DNA of 55,421 nt from Streptomyces sp. PT12 (GCF_003311645.1 NZ_QEST01000188.1:1-55421); one strand, 5' to 3'; counted from the stretch's first letter, positions 30,670-39,568 are shown. The notes: generated from the sequence alone by a model not told the origin. Program-made: numbers and translations.

Positions 30670-31240
30670 TCAGGGCACCGTGATCACGGCCTTGCCGTGG
30701 GCGTGGCCCGACTCCACGTGGCGCAGGCCATCGGCCGCCTCGGCCAGGGGATAGGTCCGGTCGACCACCGGGGTGAGCGTGCCCGCCTCGATGGGCGCGG
30801 CGACGGCGCGCAGGTCCTCCTGGGTCGGCCCGGCGGGGACCGCGGGGGTGATGGTCGTGAGCCGTTGCCGGACGAACGCGTTGACCAGCAGCACCCGAGG
30901 CATCGAGGCGATCGCCCCGAAGACGTGTCCAGGGGAGCCGCCGCCGTTGGCCACCAGGGTCCCCGAGGGGGTGAGCGCCCGGCGCAGCCGGCCGAGCGGG
31001 CGGTTGCCGACGCCGCCCCGTTGATCAGCATCCGCTGCCCGGCCCGCACCCGGCCCACGGTCCTGATGCCCCGCGGGCGGTGACGGCCGCCATCGGCACG
31101 GCCGCTGCCTGCTCGAACGCCAGCCGCGCCGGCTTGGGCACCAGCAGGTCGGCGGTGGTGCGCGCGTACTCGGCGAACGAGCCGCGGCAGAAGCCGAGCA
31201 CCTCGTCGCCCGCGCCCGGGAGGCGCGATCCGCGGTCTGA
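30670..31240 (-). pseudogene. Zinc-type alcohol dehydrogenase / quinone oxidoreductase (MDR) remnant
   Basis: Pieces of one MDR protein are spread over three frames. The N-terminal piece is GAGDEVLGFCRGSFAEYA, running to FEQAAAVPMAAVTA. After a frame change comes VGRVRAGQRMLINGAA. After a second change comes GNRPLGRLRRALTPSGTLV, running to TPVVDRTYPLAEAADGLRH and HGKAVITVP at the stop. Most of the Rossmann domain between GAA and GNRP (about 60-70 residues) and the first 80 or so residues are missing. It cannot make a working enzyme. The end at 31240 is approximate. The remnant lies between the MFS/megasynthase operon and the lyase gene. Confidence 0.75.
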
Positions 31241-31599
31241 GCGATGGGCCCCTCGTGCCGCCGCGTGCGACGACGCGCTCGACCACGGTGGTGAGCTTCC
31301 ACGCTTGCGACAAGTGCGAGCAGAAATTCTCTTCTCGCGCCAACTTCTTGCATGTGCGCGCATGACTGTGCACACTGAGCGCACCGCGCCCCAACTCACC
31401 GACGGTCGGTGGGAGTCGAGGCAGCGGCGGAGGACGATCCGCCGCCGAGCCGGACTCTCCGGCGTCCGCCCCTCGCCATGCGCTCCATGCGCCGACCCGA
31501 CCCCAGGGGCCGGGCAACGCGCCCGCGTGCCCGACGCGCCGGCGCCGATCCCGCCCGGCGCCGATCCCACCTCCTGCCCGATTCAAGGAGCTGAACAAC
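31241..31599. other. Non-coding stretch upstream of the secreted lyase
   Basis: About 360 bp with no convincing gene on either strand. It includes a locally A/T-richer part (about 31305-31375) that is the most likely promoter of the lyase. AAGGAG at 31583-31588 serves the GTG at 31600. No clear palindromic operator of the GTTGAC type is present. Confidence 0.5.
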
Positions 31600-34329
31600 G
31601 TGGTTCCCCTCAGTCGACGCGACATCCTGTTCTCGGCCGCCGCCGCCGGGGCCACCTCGCTGCTGTCCCCCGGGGCCAGCGCGACGGCCGCGCCCGGCGA
31701 GAGACAGGGCTCGCCGACGGACCTGACCGGCCACGACCCCGTCACCGTGCGGTGGTTGGAGGGCGGCGTACCCGCGGAGCTCACCGCGGGAACGACCTGG
31801 GGCGTTCCATGGCCGCGCGGCGCCTTCGCCCCCGACCAGGAGTTCTCGCTGGTCGCCGACTCGGGCGAGGCCGTCCCCGTGCAGTCGTGGCCCATCGGCC
31901 GGTGGCCCGACGGCTCGGTCAAGTGGACGGCCCACGCCGTCAGCGGCGCCGACCCGCGCGCCGAGACCTACCGGCTTCAGCCCGGCGAGAGCGCCGCGCC
32001 CCACGACCCCGTCACCGTCACGACCAGCGGGCGGCGGATCACCGTGGACACCGGCGTCATGACCGTGACGTTCCGGCGCAACGGCGAGGATCTTGTCGAG
32101 TCCATAGAGCGCGCCGGGACGGTCATCGCCACGAAGGGCCGCCTGATCGCCTCGCGCCAGGACGCCGCGAGCACCGATCGCCCCGACAGGGTCAGCACCC
32201 AGCGGTTCACCAGCTCGATCGACGAGGTGACGGTCGAGCAAGAAGGCCCGGTGCGCGCCGTCGTCAAGGTCGAGGGCAGGCACAGGAAGGATCGCCGCGC
32301 GTGGCTGCCCTTCACGGTGCGCTTCTACCTCTACGCGGGCTCCGACGCGGTCCGCATGGTGCACACGTTCGTCTACGACGGCGACGCGGAGCGGGACTTC
32401 GTCAACGGCCTCGGCGTGCGGTTCGACGTTCCGATGCGCGACGAGCCCCACGACCGGCACATCCGGTTCGCCGGGCAGGGCGAGGGCGTGCTGGCCGAGG
32501 CCGTGCGCGGCCTGAGCGGGCTGCGCCGTGACCCGGGCGAGGCCGTGCGCGCGGCCCAGCGCGCGGGGCAGGCGACGCCGGACCCGAGCACCTGGGACCA
32601 GCGGGTCACCACGCGCCTGGCGTACATACCGGCGTTCGGCGACTACAGCCTGCACCAGCTGAACGCGCAGGGCTTCGAGATCCACAAGCGGACCGAGCGC
32701 GGACACTCCTGGCTGCGCGCCGACGGCGGGCGGCGCGCGCGAGGGCTCGCCTATGTGGGGTCGCCAAGCGGGGGCCTCGCGTTCGGCATGCGGAACTTCT
32801 GGCAGCTGCACCCCACCGAGCTCGAGATCACCGGGGCCGCCACGGACACCGCGCAGGCGACGGTGTGGATGTGGTCCCCGCGCGCCGGGTCGATGGACCT
32901 GCGCTTCTACCACGACGGCCTGGGCCAGGACACCTTCGATGAGCAGTTGGAGGGCCTTGAGATCACCTACGAGGACTACGAGCCGGAGTTCGGGACCCCC
33001 TACGGGGTGGCGCGGACGACGGAGCTGGCCTTCTGGGCTCTTGAGGCGACCCCCACGGCCGAGCGCTTCTCCGCGCTCGCCGACGCCGTCGCCACCCCGC
33101 CGCTGCTGGCGAGCGCCCCCGAACACAACCACGCCGCCGGGGTGTTCGGCTCCTGGGCCCCGGTGGACCGCTCCGACGCGGCGAAGGAGCGGCTTGAGGA
33201 CAACCTCGCGTTCATGCACAGCCACTATGTCGAGGAGGTCGACCAGCGTTCCTGGTACGGCTTCTGGGACTACGGCGACGTCATGCACGACTACGACGGC
33301 ACCCGCCACACATGGCGCTACGACGTCGGTGGCTACGCGTGGGACAACTCCGAGCTGTCCACGGACCTGTGGCTGTGGTACCACTACCTGCGCACCGGGG
33401 ACGCGACGGCGTTCCGCTTCGCCGAGGCCATGACGCGCCACACCGGCGAGGTGGACATGTACCACATCGGCGAGTGGAAGGGCCTCGGCACGCGCCACGG
33501 CGTGCAGCACTGGGGCGACAGCGCCAAGCAGGTGCGGATCAGCAACGCCGGGTACAAGCGGATCTACTACTTCCTCACCGCCGACGAGCGGGTCGGCGAC
33601 GTGCTCCACGAACTCATCGACGCCGACCGGTCGTTCCTGGTCCTCGACCCGGGGCGCAAGCTGACCGACGAGCCGTTCGACCCGGATCCCGCGGCGCTCC
33701 CCCTCGGCACGAGCACCGACTGGGGCGCGCTGGCCCTGGCCTGGCTGACGGAGTGGGAGCGAGGCGGCGACGAGATCGCCCACACCAAGCTGATCAACGG
33801 CGCCACCACCATCGCCGCGCTGCCCAACGCGTGGGCCCAGGGCGGCGATGTCACCTACAACCTGGAGAACGGCCGCTTCACCGGCCCGTCCGAGCCGAGC
33901 ATCAGCATCGGCAGCCTCAGCTCCGTGTTCGGGCTCATCGAGCTGATGACCGAGCTGCTCCAGCTGATCGACGACGAGCAGGTCCACGCCCAGTGGATCA
34001 GGTTCTGCCGCCTCTACAACTCCACCGCGGACCAGCAGCGCGAGGAGACCGGATCCTCCTGGGGCAGCCTCAACCTGCGCCAGGCGTACTCACGGGCCAC
34101 CGCCTACGCGGCCGTGCGGCTCGACGATGACGCGCTCGCCGCCCGCGCCTGGCAGGAGCTGCGCACCGGCCACGCCGGCTACCCCGAGAACCACCCCTTC
34201 ACGGCCGAGCGCGTCGAGGGGACCGATGTGCTCAACCCCGTCAACGAGGCCCGGCTCTCCACCAACGCCAGCGCCCAGTACGGCCTCGCCGTCATCCAGT
34301 GCCTGGCGCTCGTCGGCGACCACATCTGA
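31600..34329 (+). CDS. Secreted PL26-like (PcRGLX/YetA-like) exo-rhamnogalacturonan lyase family protein
   Basis: A 909-residue exported protein. The N-terminus has a Tat signal (SRRDILFSAAAAGATSLL, cleavage probably after ATAAPG or nearby). A RIFT-barrel-like N-terminal domain follows (VTVRWLEGGVPAELTAGTTWGVPWP), then an (alpha/alpha)6-type C-terminal domain rich in Trp and Tyr (SWYGFWDYGDVMHDYDG; YHIGEWKGLGTRHGVQHWGD). The layout matches the PcRGLX/YetA family; some members release unsaturated disaccharide from rhamnogalacturonan I, and many actinobacterial members are untested. It is alone on its strand, flanked by a decayed MDR gene and a decayed KS gene, with no sugar transporter or regulator beside it. 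Confidence 0.72.
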   Translation: MVPLSRRDILFSAAAAGATSLLSPGASATAAPGERQGSPTDLTGHDPVTVRWLEGGVPAELTAGTTWGVPWPRGAFAPDQEFSLVADSGEAVPVQSWPIGRWPDGSVKWTAHAVSGADPRAETYRLQPGESAAPHDPVTVTTSGRRITVDTGVMTVTFRRNGEDLVESIERAGTVIATKGRLIASRQDAASTDRPDRVSTQRFTSSIDEVTVEQEGPVRAVVKVEGRHRKDRRAWLPFTVRFYLYAGSDAVRMVHTFVYDGDAERDFVNGLGVRFDVPMRDEPHDRHIRFAGQGEGVLAEAVRGLSGLRRDPGEAVRAAQRAGQATPDPSTWDQRVTTRLAYIPAFGDYSLHQLNAQGFEIHKRTERGHSWLRADGGRRARGLAYVGSPSGGLAFGMRNFWQLHPTELEITGAATDTAQATVWMWSPRAGSMDLRFYHDGLGQDTFDEQLEGLEITYEDYEPEFGTPYGVARTTELAFWALEATPTAERFSALADAVATPPLLASAPEHNHAAGVFGSWAPVDRSDAAKERLEDNLAFMHSHYVEEVDQRSWYGFWDYGDVMHDYDGTRHTWRYDVGGYAWDNSELSTDLWLWYHYLRTGDATAFRFAEAMTRHTGEVDMYHIGEWKGLGTRHGVQHWGDSAKQVRISNAGYKRIYYFLTADERVGDVLHELIDADRSFLVLDPGRKLTDEPFDPDPAALPLGTSTDWGALALAWLTEWERGGDEIAHTKLINGATTIAALPNAWAQGGDVTYNLENGRFTGPSEPSISIGSLSSVFGLIELMTELLQLIDDEQVHAQWIRFCRLYNSTADQQREETGSSWGSLNLRQAYSRATAYAAVRLDDDALAARAWQELRTGHAGYPENHPFTAERVEGTDVLNPVNEARLSTNASAQYGLAVIQCLALVGDHI

Positions 34330-34529
34330 CGGCTCACGCCCCCGGCAGCGGGCCCCCGTCCCGGGAGCGGCACCAACGGCGTGAAGAACGTCGCACGACG
34401 CATCACGCGATGCCGCCCCCGGGGACGCCCCCCTGCGCCAACTGCTCGTCCGGCCCCGCCTGGTCGCCCGCGCCCCCGCCGGGGAGAGGCGGACCACGCG
34501 CCGAACGGCCTGAACGCCGCGCCCGCGAC
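34330..34529. other. Gap between the lyase and the KS remnant
   Basis: 200 bp between convergent genes. I see no gene and no strong hairpin. It is where the rest of the decayed KS/PKS gene would be expected; I could not recognise further PKS motifs in it. Confidence 0.4.
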
Positions 34530-35111
34530 TCAGCCGGGCTCCTCCCCGGGCTCCTCCCCGGGCTCCTCCCCGGCTTCGATGGGATCGCCCTTGCGGGTGC
34601 CGGTGCCATGGGTCTCGAGATAGCCGATCGTGTCCGCCGTCACCCCCGCGTGGTTCAACGCCCTGCGGATCGCGATCCGTTGACCCCGCGCGCTGGCCGC
34701 CGAGTACGCCTTCTTGCCCGCGCCGTCGTTGCCGATGCCCCAGCCCCTGATGACGCCGTGCACGGTGTCGCCGTCCGCGAGCGCGTGGTCGAGCCGCTTG
34801 AGCACCACGGCGGCCACGCCTGTGCCTCCGACGGTTCCGTCCGCGGCCGCGTCGAAGGACCTGAGCCGACCGGACCTGGAGAGGATCGAGCCCTCGATGT
34901 CGTCGAGGACGGCGGAGGCGCCGACGAAGTCGTCGCGCCGGTACAGCTCCTCGGGCACGCCCGCCGCGCGCAGCTCGGCGTCCGTGAAGCGGGTGAAGCG
35001 GTTCTCGCCCGCGTGGACGATGCGCCACAGCTCCTCGGGGGTGTCGGCCCCTGGCAGCCGGAACGCCGTCCCGATCACGGCGACAGGCGGGTCGGGCGTT
35101 TCGCCGCGCAT
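34530..35111 (-). pseudogene. Ketosynthase remnant with the active-site Cys region deleted
   Basis: A 193-residue frame that resembles both ends of a type I PKS ketosynthase. Residues 6-65 match the KS N-terminus (PPVAVIGTAFRLPGADTPEE; FTDAELRAAGVPEELYRRDD). The frame then jumps to GSILSRSGRLRSFDAAADG and continues through VAAVVLKRLDHALADGDT to ETHGTGTRKGDPIEAG. About 120 residues with the TACSTS nucleophile are gone, and the protein ends soon after HGTGT in a Glu-Glu-Pro-Gly repeat. The preserved blocks are close to those of the KS in the 3601-residue synthase. Its ATG overlaps the stop of the upstream MFS gene (TGATG), so it was once translated as a coupled pair. Confidence 0.82.
34536..34571. 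repeat. Three tandem 12-bp repeats at the end of the KS remnant
   Basis: The unit GGGCTCCTCCCC occurs three times in a row. On the minus strand it encodes Glu-Glu-Pro-Gly three times just before the stop. It probably marks the site of the C-terminal truncation. Confidence 0.85.
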
Positions 35112-36424
35112 CAGCCCTGTCCCTCCCGCACCGCGCCGTCGCCCTTCTCCGAGGGCCTGGCTCTCCCGGGCTCATCCGGCGTATCCGGTCCATCCGGTCC
35201 ATCCGGCTCGTTCGACACGTCGGGGCGGTCGGGGACCCGGCGCACCACCAGCACGACCAGCAGGGCGAGCGAGAGGGCGATGGCCAGGCCGTGCAGGGAG
35301 GCGACGACCGTCAGCGGCGAGAAGGCTTCGAGCAGCGAACCGCTGACCAGCATCCCGAGCCCGAACCCGGCGTTCTCGGCCGATGCGGAGAGCCCGAAGA
35401 CGCGGCCGCGCTGCTGGTCGGGGACGGCTTGCAGCCTGGAGACATAGACCACCTCGGTGATGCCGTCCGCCGCTCCGGCGACGAGCGCCACGACGAGCGT
35501 GGGCGCGACGGGCAGCCCGCTGAAGACGACGATGAACGCCGCGGACATGACGCAGGCGCCGATGGCGAAGGCCCGCTCGCCCAGGGTGCGCCCCGTCCTG
35601 GCGCTGTAACGGGTCAGCACCTGCTGGGCAATGATGTTCCCCGCCGCCCAGGTCGCCCAGAACTGGCTGATGAAGGTGGCCGGATGATCCGGGTCGAGCA
35701 GACTTGAGTGGACGGGCAGCGCCACATTGTGCGACGAGGACCCCAGGCCGTCCACGGCCCTCAGGGCGATCATCGCCATCAGCACCGGCGCGGTGGCGAG
35801 CAGCAGCCTGACGGACCAGCGCGAGGCGCCGTCCGCGCCGCCCTCCGCGCCCTTGGTCCCCTCGGCCAGGCGCCTGGTGCGGATCGGCAGCGCCAGCAGG
35901 ATCGACGAGGACACCAGGAACGTCGCCGCGTCCAGGACGAACGCCGTGGTGTAGCCGAGCTGTGCCACCACGACACCCGCGGAGGAGAAGCCCGCGATCA
36001 TGGCGAGTGAACGCCCCGTGACCAGCCAGCTGTTGGCGCGCGCCCTGTGCTCGAATCCCACGATCTCGGGGATGCTGCTGCGCAGGGCCACCTGGGAGAG
36101 CGTCGAGCAGCTCCCGGTGACCACGGCCAGGCCGTACAGCAGGGCGACCCGGCTCGCCTCGGGGGCCAGCGTCAGCGTCAGGAGCGCCACGGCCTGGCAG
36201 AGGTCGGCGCCGACGATCAGCCGCTTGCGGTCGTACGCCGAGACGAGGCGCCCGCTGACGAAGCCAGCCGCCACGCTCGTGCCGAGCCGCACGGCCATGA
36301 AGAGCCCGGCGGCCAGTGCGCTGTCCGTGACGTCGTAGACGAAGACGTTCAGCGCCACCATGTTGAGATAACTGCCGTACGCGGATATGCCGTTGCCGAG
36401 CACAAGCAGCCGAAAGTGCTTCAC
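35111..36424 (-). CDS. MFS exporter, MFS_3/EntS-like, copy 2
   Basis: A 437-residue, roughly 12-TM major facilitator, paralogous to the exporter at 29229-30542. Shared blocks include GNGISAYGSYLNMVALNVF (GVSAYGTYLNLIALGLF in copy 1), GSSSHNVALPV and YVSRLQAVPDQQRGRVFGLSA. Both copies stand immediately upstream of a ketosynthase gene. The GTG at 36424 was chosen because GGAGGGG is 5 bp upstream; the frame remains open for 19 more codons. That ribosome site lies inside a stable hairpin. The exporter frame looks intact although the coupled KS gene is decayed. Confidence 0.87.
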   Translation of the reverse strand: MKHFRLLVLGNGISAYGSYLNMVALNVFVYDVTDSALAAGLFMAVRLGTSVAAGFVSGRLVSAYDRKRLIVGADLCQAVALLTLTLAPEASRVALLYGLAVVTGSCSTLSQVALRSSIPEIVGFEHRARANSWLVTGRSLAMIAGFSSAGVVVAQLGYTTAFVLDAATFLVSSSILLALPIRTRRLAEGTKGAEGGADGASRWSVRLLLATAPVLMAMIALRAVDGLGSSSHNVALPVHSSLLDPDHPATFISQFWATWAAGNIIAQQVLTRYSARTGRTLGERAFAIGACVMSAAFIVVFSGLPVAPTLVVALVAGAADGITEVVYVSRLQAVPDQQRGRVFGLSASAENAGFGLGMLVSGSLLEAFSPLTVVASLHGLAIALSLALLVVLVVRRVPDRPDVSNEPDGPDGPDTPDEPGRARPSEKGDGAVREGQG

Positions 36425-36458
36425 GCGCACCCCTCCCTGGGCGACAGGGGAGGTGCGC
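36425..36458 (-). promoter_or_regulatory. Hairpin that can hide the ribosome binding site of MFS copy 2
   Basis: In the minus-strand transcript, GCGCACCUCCCCU can pair with the segment GGGAGGGGUGCGC just before the GTG. That gives 12 of 13 pairs (two G-U, one mismatch) with a loop of about 8 nt. The Shine-Dalgarno is wholly inside the stem, ending next to the start codon. Confidence 0.5.
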
Positions 36459-36743
36459 TCCGATCGCCGCCGCCCTCTCACTCATCTCGCCGGACCGGTC
36501 GTCCCGCGCCCCTCGCGTACCGCGAAGCTCTCCACACCCCTCGTGTACCTGCCAACTCGGTCATGCACTGCCCGCCCGCCGTCGGCTTCACACCAGCCGG
36601 ACGACGATTGCGCCCACGGGCGATCGTGACGTGGGCGGGCGGGCTTCGATGGCGCGGGCTCGCGGATCCGGCCGACGGCCCGGCCGCCGACGCGACGGGG
36701 GCGGTGCCGGGCTACGTCGGCCGTGTCGGCCGTACGGGACGCG
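36459..36743. other. Gap between MFS copy 2 and the pirin gene
   Basis: 285 bp, G/C-rich, without a convincing gene. It must hold the promoter of MFS copy 2. The stretch 36510-36560 is relatively A/T-richer. No GTTGAC-type palindrome is present, so this operon is probably not part of the inferred regulon. Confidence 0.4.
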
Positions 36744-37736
36744 TCAGCGTGTGCCCTCGCGGGGCGGGTTCGCTCGCGGCCTGATGGTGGCGTTGGGCAG
36801 GGCGGGGGCGGGCAGCCGGTCGCCGTCGTAGCCCTCGACGGTGCCGAAGCGGTCGGTGCCGTCCTGCCAGGCGGCGCGGGCCTTGAGGATGTCGTCGTGG
36901 CTGCGGCCGATGAAGTTCCACCACATGACGATCTCCTCCTCGAAAGGCGGCCCGCCGAGCAGGAGCGCCCTGGCCGCTTCGTCGGAGGCGTTGGTCAGCG
37001 TGAGGGTGCCGTTCCCTGGCTCGAGGTAGCCCAGTTCCGCCCGGCGCACCAGGGTGTCGGCCATGCGGACATGGCCGTGGTCGACGAGGAGGCCGTGCTC
37101 GAAGCCGGAATCCACGGCGAGGGTGACCGTGGCGTGCGGCTGGAGGACGATCTCGGCGCCGAGCAGGGGGGTGAAGGTCCGCACCGGCGATGTGACCCCG
37201 GCGAGGGAGCCGAGGAAGACCCTGGCCTCGGCCCCCTCAAGCCGCAGGGGGCCGGGGATGTGGTGCTGGAAGTCCCGGGCGGCGCCGCGGTGCGCCTCGG
37301 GCAGCGCCACCCACAACTGGACACCGTGCAGCACGGTGGTCCGCGCCGTGGAGACCTCGGAGTGGGCGATGCCGTGCCCGCCCGTCATGAGGTTCAGCTC
37401 TCCTGGCCGGACGAGGGCATGGCTGCCCAGGCTGTCCCGATGCTCGACCTCCCCGCTGAACAGCCAGCTCACCGTTTGCAGGCCGGTGTGCGGGTGCGGG
37501 GGGACGTCCATCCCGCCCGTGGCGGCGACATCGTCAGGGCCGTAGTGGTCGGCGAAGCACCAGGCCCCGATCAGCGTCCTGGCCCGCTGCGGCAGCGTGC
37601 GCCGCACGGTGATCGCCCGCGGGCCGCCCAGCGGCACCTCGCGCGGGGCCAGGACCTCCACCCGCGGCGCGCCCCGCTCGCCGTCGGCCGGTGCTCCGCA
37701 GCTCAGCACGTCCGGCTCCGTCTCGATGTTGCTCAC
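36744..37736 (-). CDS. Pirin-family bicupin protein
   Basis: A 330-residue pirin. The N-terminal cupin has the metal ligands in HPHTGLQTVSWLFSGEVEHRDS (three His and one Glu). It also has GELNLMTGGHGIAHSE, and a second cupin in the C-terminal half (EEIVMWWNFIGRSHDDI). Bacterial pirins include quercetinase-like dioxygenases and redox-responsive binding proteins. I prefer the GTG at 37736 (start VSNIETEPDV), which has GGAAGG 8 bp upstream, over the ATG at 37745. Candidate operator 7 sits 32 bp upstream and is shared with the divergent AhpD-like gene. Confidence 0.9.
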   Translation of the reverse strand: MSNIETEPDVLSCGAPADGERGAPRVEVLAPREVPLGGPRAITVRRTLPQRARTLIGAWCFADHYGPDDVAATGGMDVPPHPHTGLQTVSWLFSGEVEHRDSLGSHALVRPGELNLMTGGHGIAHSEVSTARTTVLHGVQLWVALPEAHRGAARDFQHHIPGPLRLEGAEARVFLGSLAGVTSPVRTFTPLLGAEIVLQPHATVTLAVDSGFEHGLLVDHGHVRMADTLVRRAELGYLEPGNGTLTLTNASDEAARALLLGGPPFEEEIVMWWNFIGRSHDDILKARAAWQDGTDRFGTVEGYDGDRLPAPALPNATIRPRANPPREGTR

Positions 37737-37767
37737 CGCCGACATCCTTCCACTCGATCGACGCCTA

Positions 37768-37781
37768 GTTTATATGTCAAC
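37768..37781. promoter_or_regulatory. Candidate MarR operator, site 7 (pirin/AhpD-like divergent region)
   Basis: GTTTATATGTCAAC, within the wider palindrome CTAGTTTATATGTCAACTAG (37765-37784). It lies between the pirin start (32 bp away) and the AhpD-like start (92 bp away). Confidence 0.65.
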
Positions 37782-37872
37782 TAGCATCGGTGGCTGAAGG
37801 TACACCCTGATCCGCCGCCCCACGCCACGGTGGAACGAACGCGGCCGCGGCGGCCCGAAGAAGGAGCGCGCG

Positions 37873-38370
37873 TTGAGCGACACGACCCCCGGCCCCGCGG
37901 CTCGGCGGATCTTCATCGACAAGCAGAGCCCCGAGCCCTATCGCGCGCTGCTCAAGACCGCCGAAGCGGTCCGCGCCGCTGCCGCCGCCGCGGGCCTGGA
38001 GCGCACGCTCGTGGAGCTGGTCAACCTCCGCGTCTCGCAGATCAACGGCTGCGCCTACTGCCTCGACGTGCACACCAGGGCCGCGCTGCGCGCCGGTGAG
38101 ACCGCCCAGCGCCTCGGCGTGCTGGCCGCCTGGCGGCACACGGACCTGTTCACGCCGCGCGAGCGCGCCGCCCTCGCCCTGGCGGAGGCCACCACCCATC
38201 CCGCGGACGACGCCGCCCAGGAGGCCGCCTACGCCGCCGCCCGCCGGGCGCTCACGGACGACGAGATCTCCGCGGCGATCTGGGTGGCGACCGCCATCAA
38301 CGCCTTCAACAGGGTCTCGATCATGAGCGGGCACCCCGTGCGCGAGAGCTCCCGGCGACCGCCGAGGTGA
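37873..38370 (+). CDS. AhpD-like carboxymuconolactone decarboxylase-family protein
   Basis: A 165-residue CMD/AhpD-fold protein with the redox motif CAYC followed by LDVH (INGCAYCLDVHTRAALRAG), the signature of the alkylhydroperoxidase AhpD group. Such proteins reduce peroxides through the paired Cys, usually with a lipoyl partner. It starts at TTG 37873, placed 6 bp after AAGGAG. It diverges from the pirin gene across candidate operator 7. A role in peroxide or reactive-compound defence fits its neighbours but is inferred. Confidence 0.88.
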   Translation: MSDTTPGPAARRIFIDKQSPEPYRALLKTAEAVRAAAAAAGLERTLVELVNLRVSQINGCAYCLDVHTRAALRAGETAQRLGVLAAWRHTDLFTPRERAALALAEATTHPADDAAQEAAYAAARRALTDDEISAAIWVATAINAFNRVSIMSGHPVRESSRRPPR

Positions 38371-38486
38371 CCCGCGCCCTCGGTCCTCCCCTCGGTCCTC
38401 AGGGCGCGACCGGGTCGCCTCAGGCGCCTCGGGCCTGGGGTCCACCCCTCCGACGCATGCCGGTAAGTCACCAGCTCAGGCAACTA

Positions 38487-38531
38487 GTTGACACCTCAAC
38501 TAGTGACACCTAACGTTGATGACGCGTCAAC
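38487..38531. promoter_or_regulatory. Two candidate MarR operators, sites 8 and 9 (isochorismatase-family promoter)
   Basis: GTTGACACCTCAAC (38487-38500) lies in the palindrome CTAGTTGA-CACC-TCAACTAG (38484-38503). The second copy, GATGACGCGTCAAC, is at 38518-38531. Both are about 90-130 bp upstream of the hydrolase start. Confidence 0.65.
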
Positions 38532-38617
38532 CAAATGGTTGGGGTCGCGCGTAGGTCGGCCCGTGTTCGGCCGCGCCGCGGGCCCGTGGGCGCGAACCCC
38601 CAGAAGAGGAAACATTC

Positions 38618-39265
38618 GTGAGCACCCAGAACAAGGCCGGACTCGACGCGCTGCTGACGCCGCGGGAGAGCGTCCTGGTGCTGATCGACCACCAGCCGTT
38701 CCAGTTCGCCAACCTGAACAGCCACGAGCCGACGATGATCGTCAACAACGCCGTCGGGCTCGCCAAGGCCGCCAAGGTCTTCGACGTCCCGACGATTCTC
38801 ACGACCGTTCTGGAGGAGCGCGGCGGCCTTCTCCTCCAGGATGTGCGGGACGTGTTCCCCGAGCAGCAGCCGATCAACAGGACCATCATCAACACCTGGG
38901 AGGACCAGCGCGTCGTGGACGCCGTCAAGGCGACCGGGCGCAAGAAGCTGATCATCGCGGGCCTGTGGACGGAGGTCTGTGTGGCGATGCCGTCCATCCA
39001 GGCGGCGGGCGAGGGCTTCGAGGTCTTCGTCGTCACCGACGCCTCGGGCGGTGCCTCGAAGGAGGCCCACGACATGGCCGTGCGGCGCATGATCCAGGCG
39101 GGCGTGGCGCCGATCACCTGGCTTGCCGTGATGAGCGAGTGGCAGCGCGACTATGCCCGCGAGAAGACTCTTCCGGGCCTCACCGAGGTCTTGCTTCAGC
39201 ATGCCGGTGCCACCGGCGTGGCCTTCGCCTGGGAGTCGCAACTCCTCGCCACGGGACGTTCCTGA
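38618..39265 (+). CDS. Isochorismatase-family cysteine hydrolase (YcaC-like)
   Basis: A 215-residue hydrolase. The catalytic Asp is in VLIDHQPFQFANL, the Lys position is near FPEQQPINRTIINTWED, and the nucleophile Cys is in GLWTEVCVAMPSIQAAG. It resembles the YcaC subgroup, whose substrates are unknown. It starts at GTG 38618 with AGAGGAA upstream. It is preceded by two candidate operators and followed by a 303-bp gap. Loss of function is not suggested by anything in the sequence. Confidence 0.88.
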   Translation: MSTQNKAGLDALLTPRESVLVLIDHQPFQFANLNSHEPTMIVNNAVGLAKAAKVFDVPTILTTVLEERGGLLLQDVRDVFPEQQPINRTIINTWEDQRVVDAVKATGRKKLIIAGLWTEVCVAMPSIQAAGEGFEVFVVTDASGGASKEAHDMAVRRMIQAGVAPITWLAVMSEWQRDYAREKTLPGLTEVLLQHAGATGVAFAWESQLLATGRS

Positions 39266-39568
39266 CACGGCGCCCGACGTGACGACCGCGTCCGCTCCGC
39301 TGCGGCAGCAGCCGGTCGGACCGTCTCGCCCATGGGATCTGGCGCGAGGGCGTCAACAGCCGAGGTCGAGGCAGATCGTCGTGCCACCACCGGAACCGTC
39401 TTCCGGAGAGCGTGTCCTCCCCTGCGCGGAAGCTCTCGCCGACGCGTGAACGAGACTGACCGCAGCCTTGAGAGGACGGGCTGCCGAACATGTCGGCGGC
39501 CCGTCTTCGGCTTGCCTCATGGCGTGCACGCTCCACCACCGTGTCGGAACCATCGAGGAAGCGTCACC
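39266..39568. other. Gap between the isochorismatase-family and SnoaL-like genes
   Basis: 303 bp without a convincing gene on either strand. It contains one strong stem-loop (39475-39505, listed separately) and the ribosome site GAGGAAG for the next gene. No GTTGAC-type palindrome is seen. Confidence 0.5.
39475..39505. terminator. Stem-loop, possible terminator
   Basis: A 12-bp stem with one G-T pair (GACGGGCTGCCG at 39475-39486, CGGCGGCCCGTC at 39494-39505) and a 7-nt loop. It may end the upstream transcript. Confidence 0.55.
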
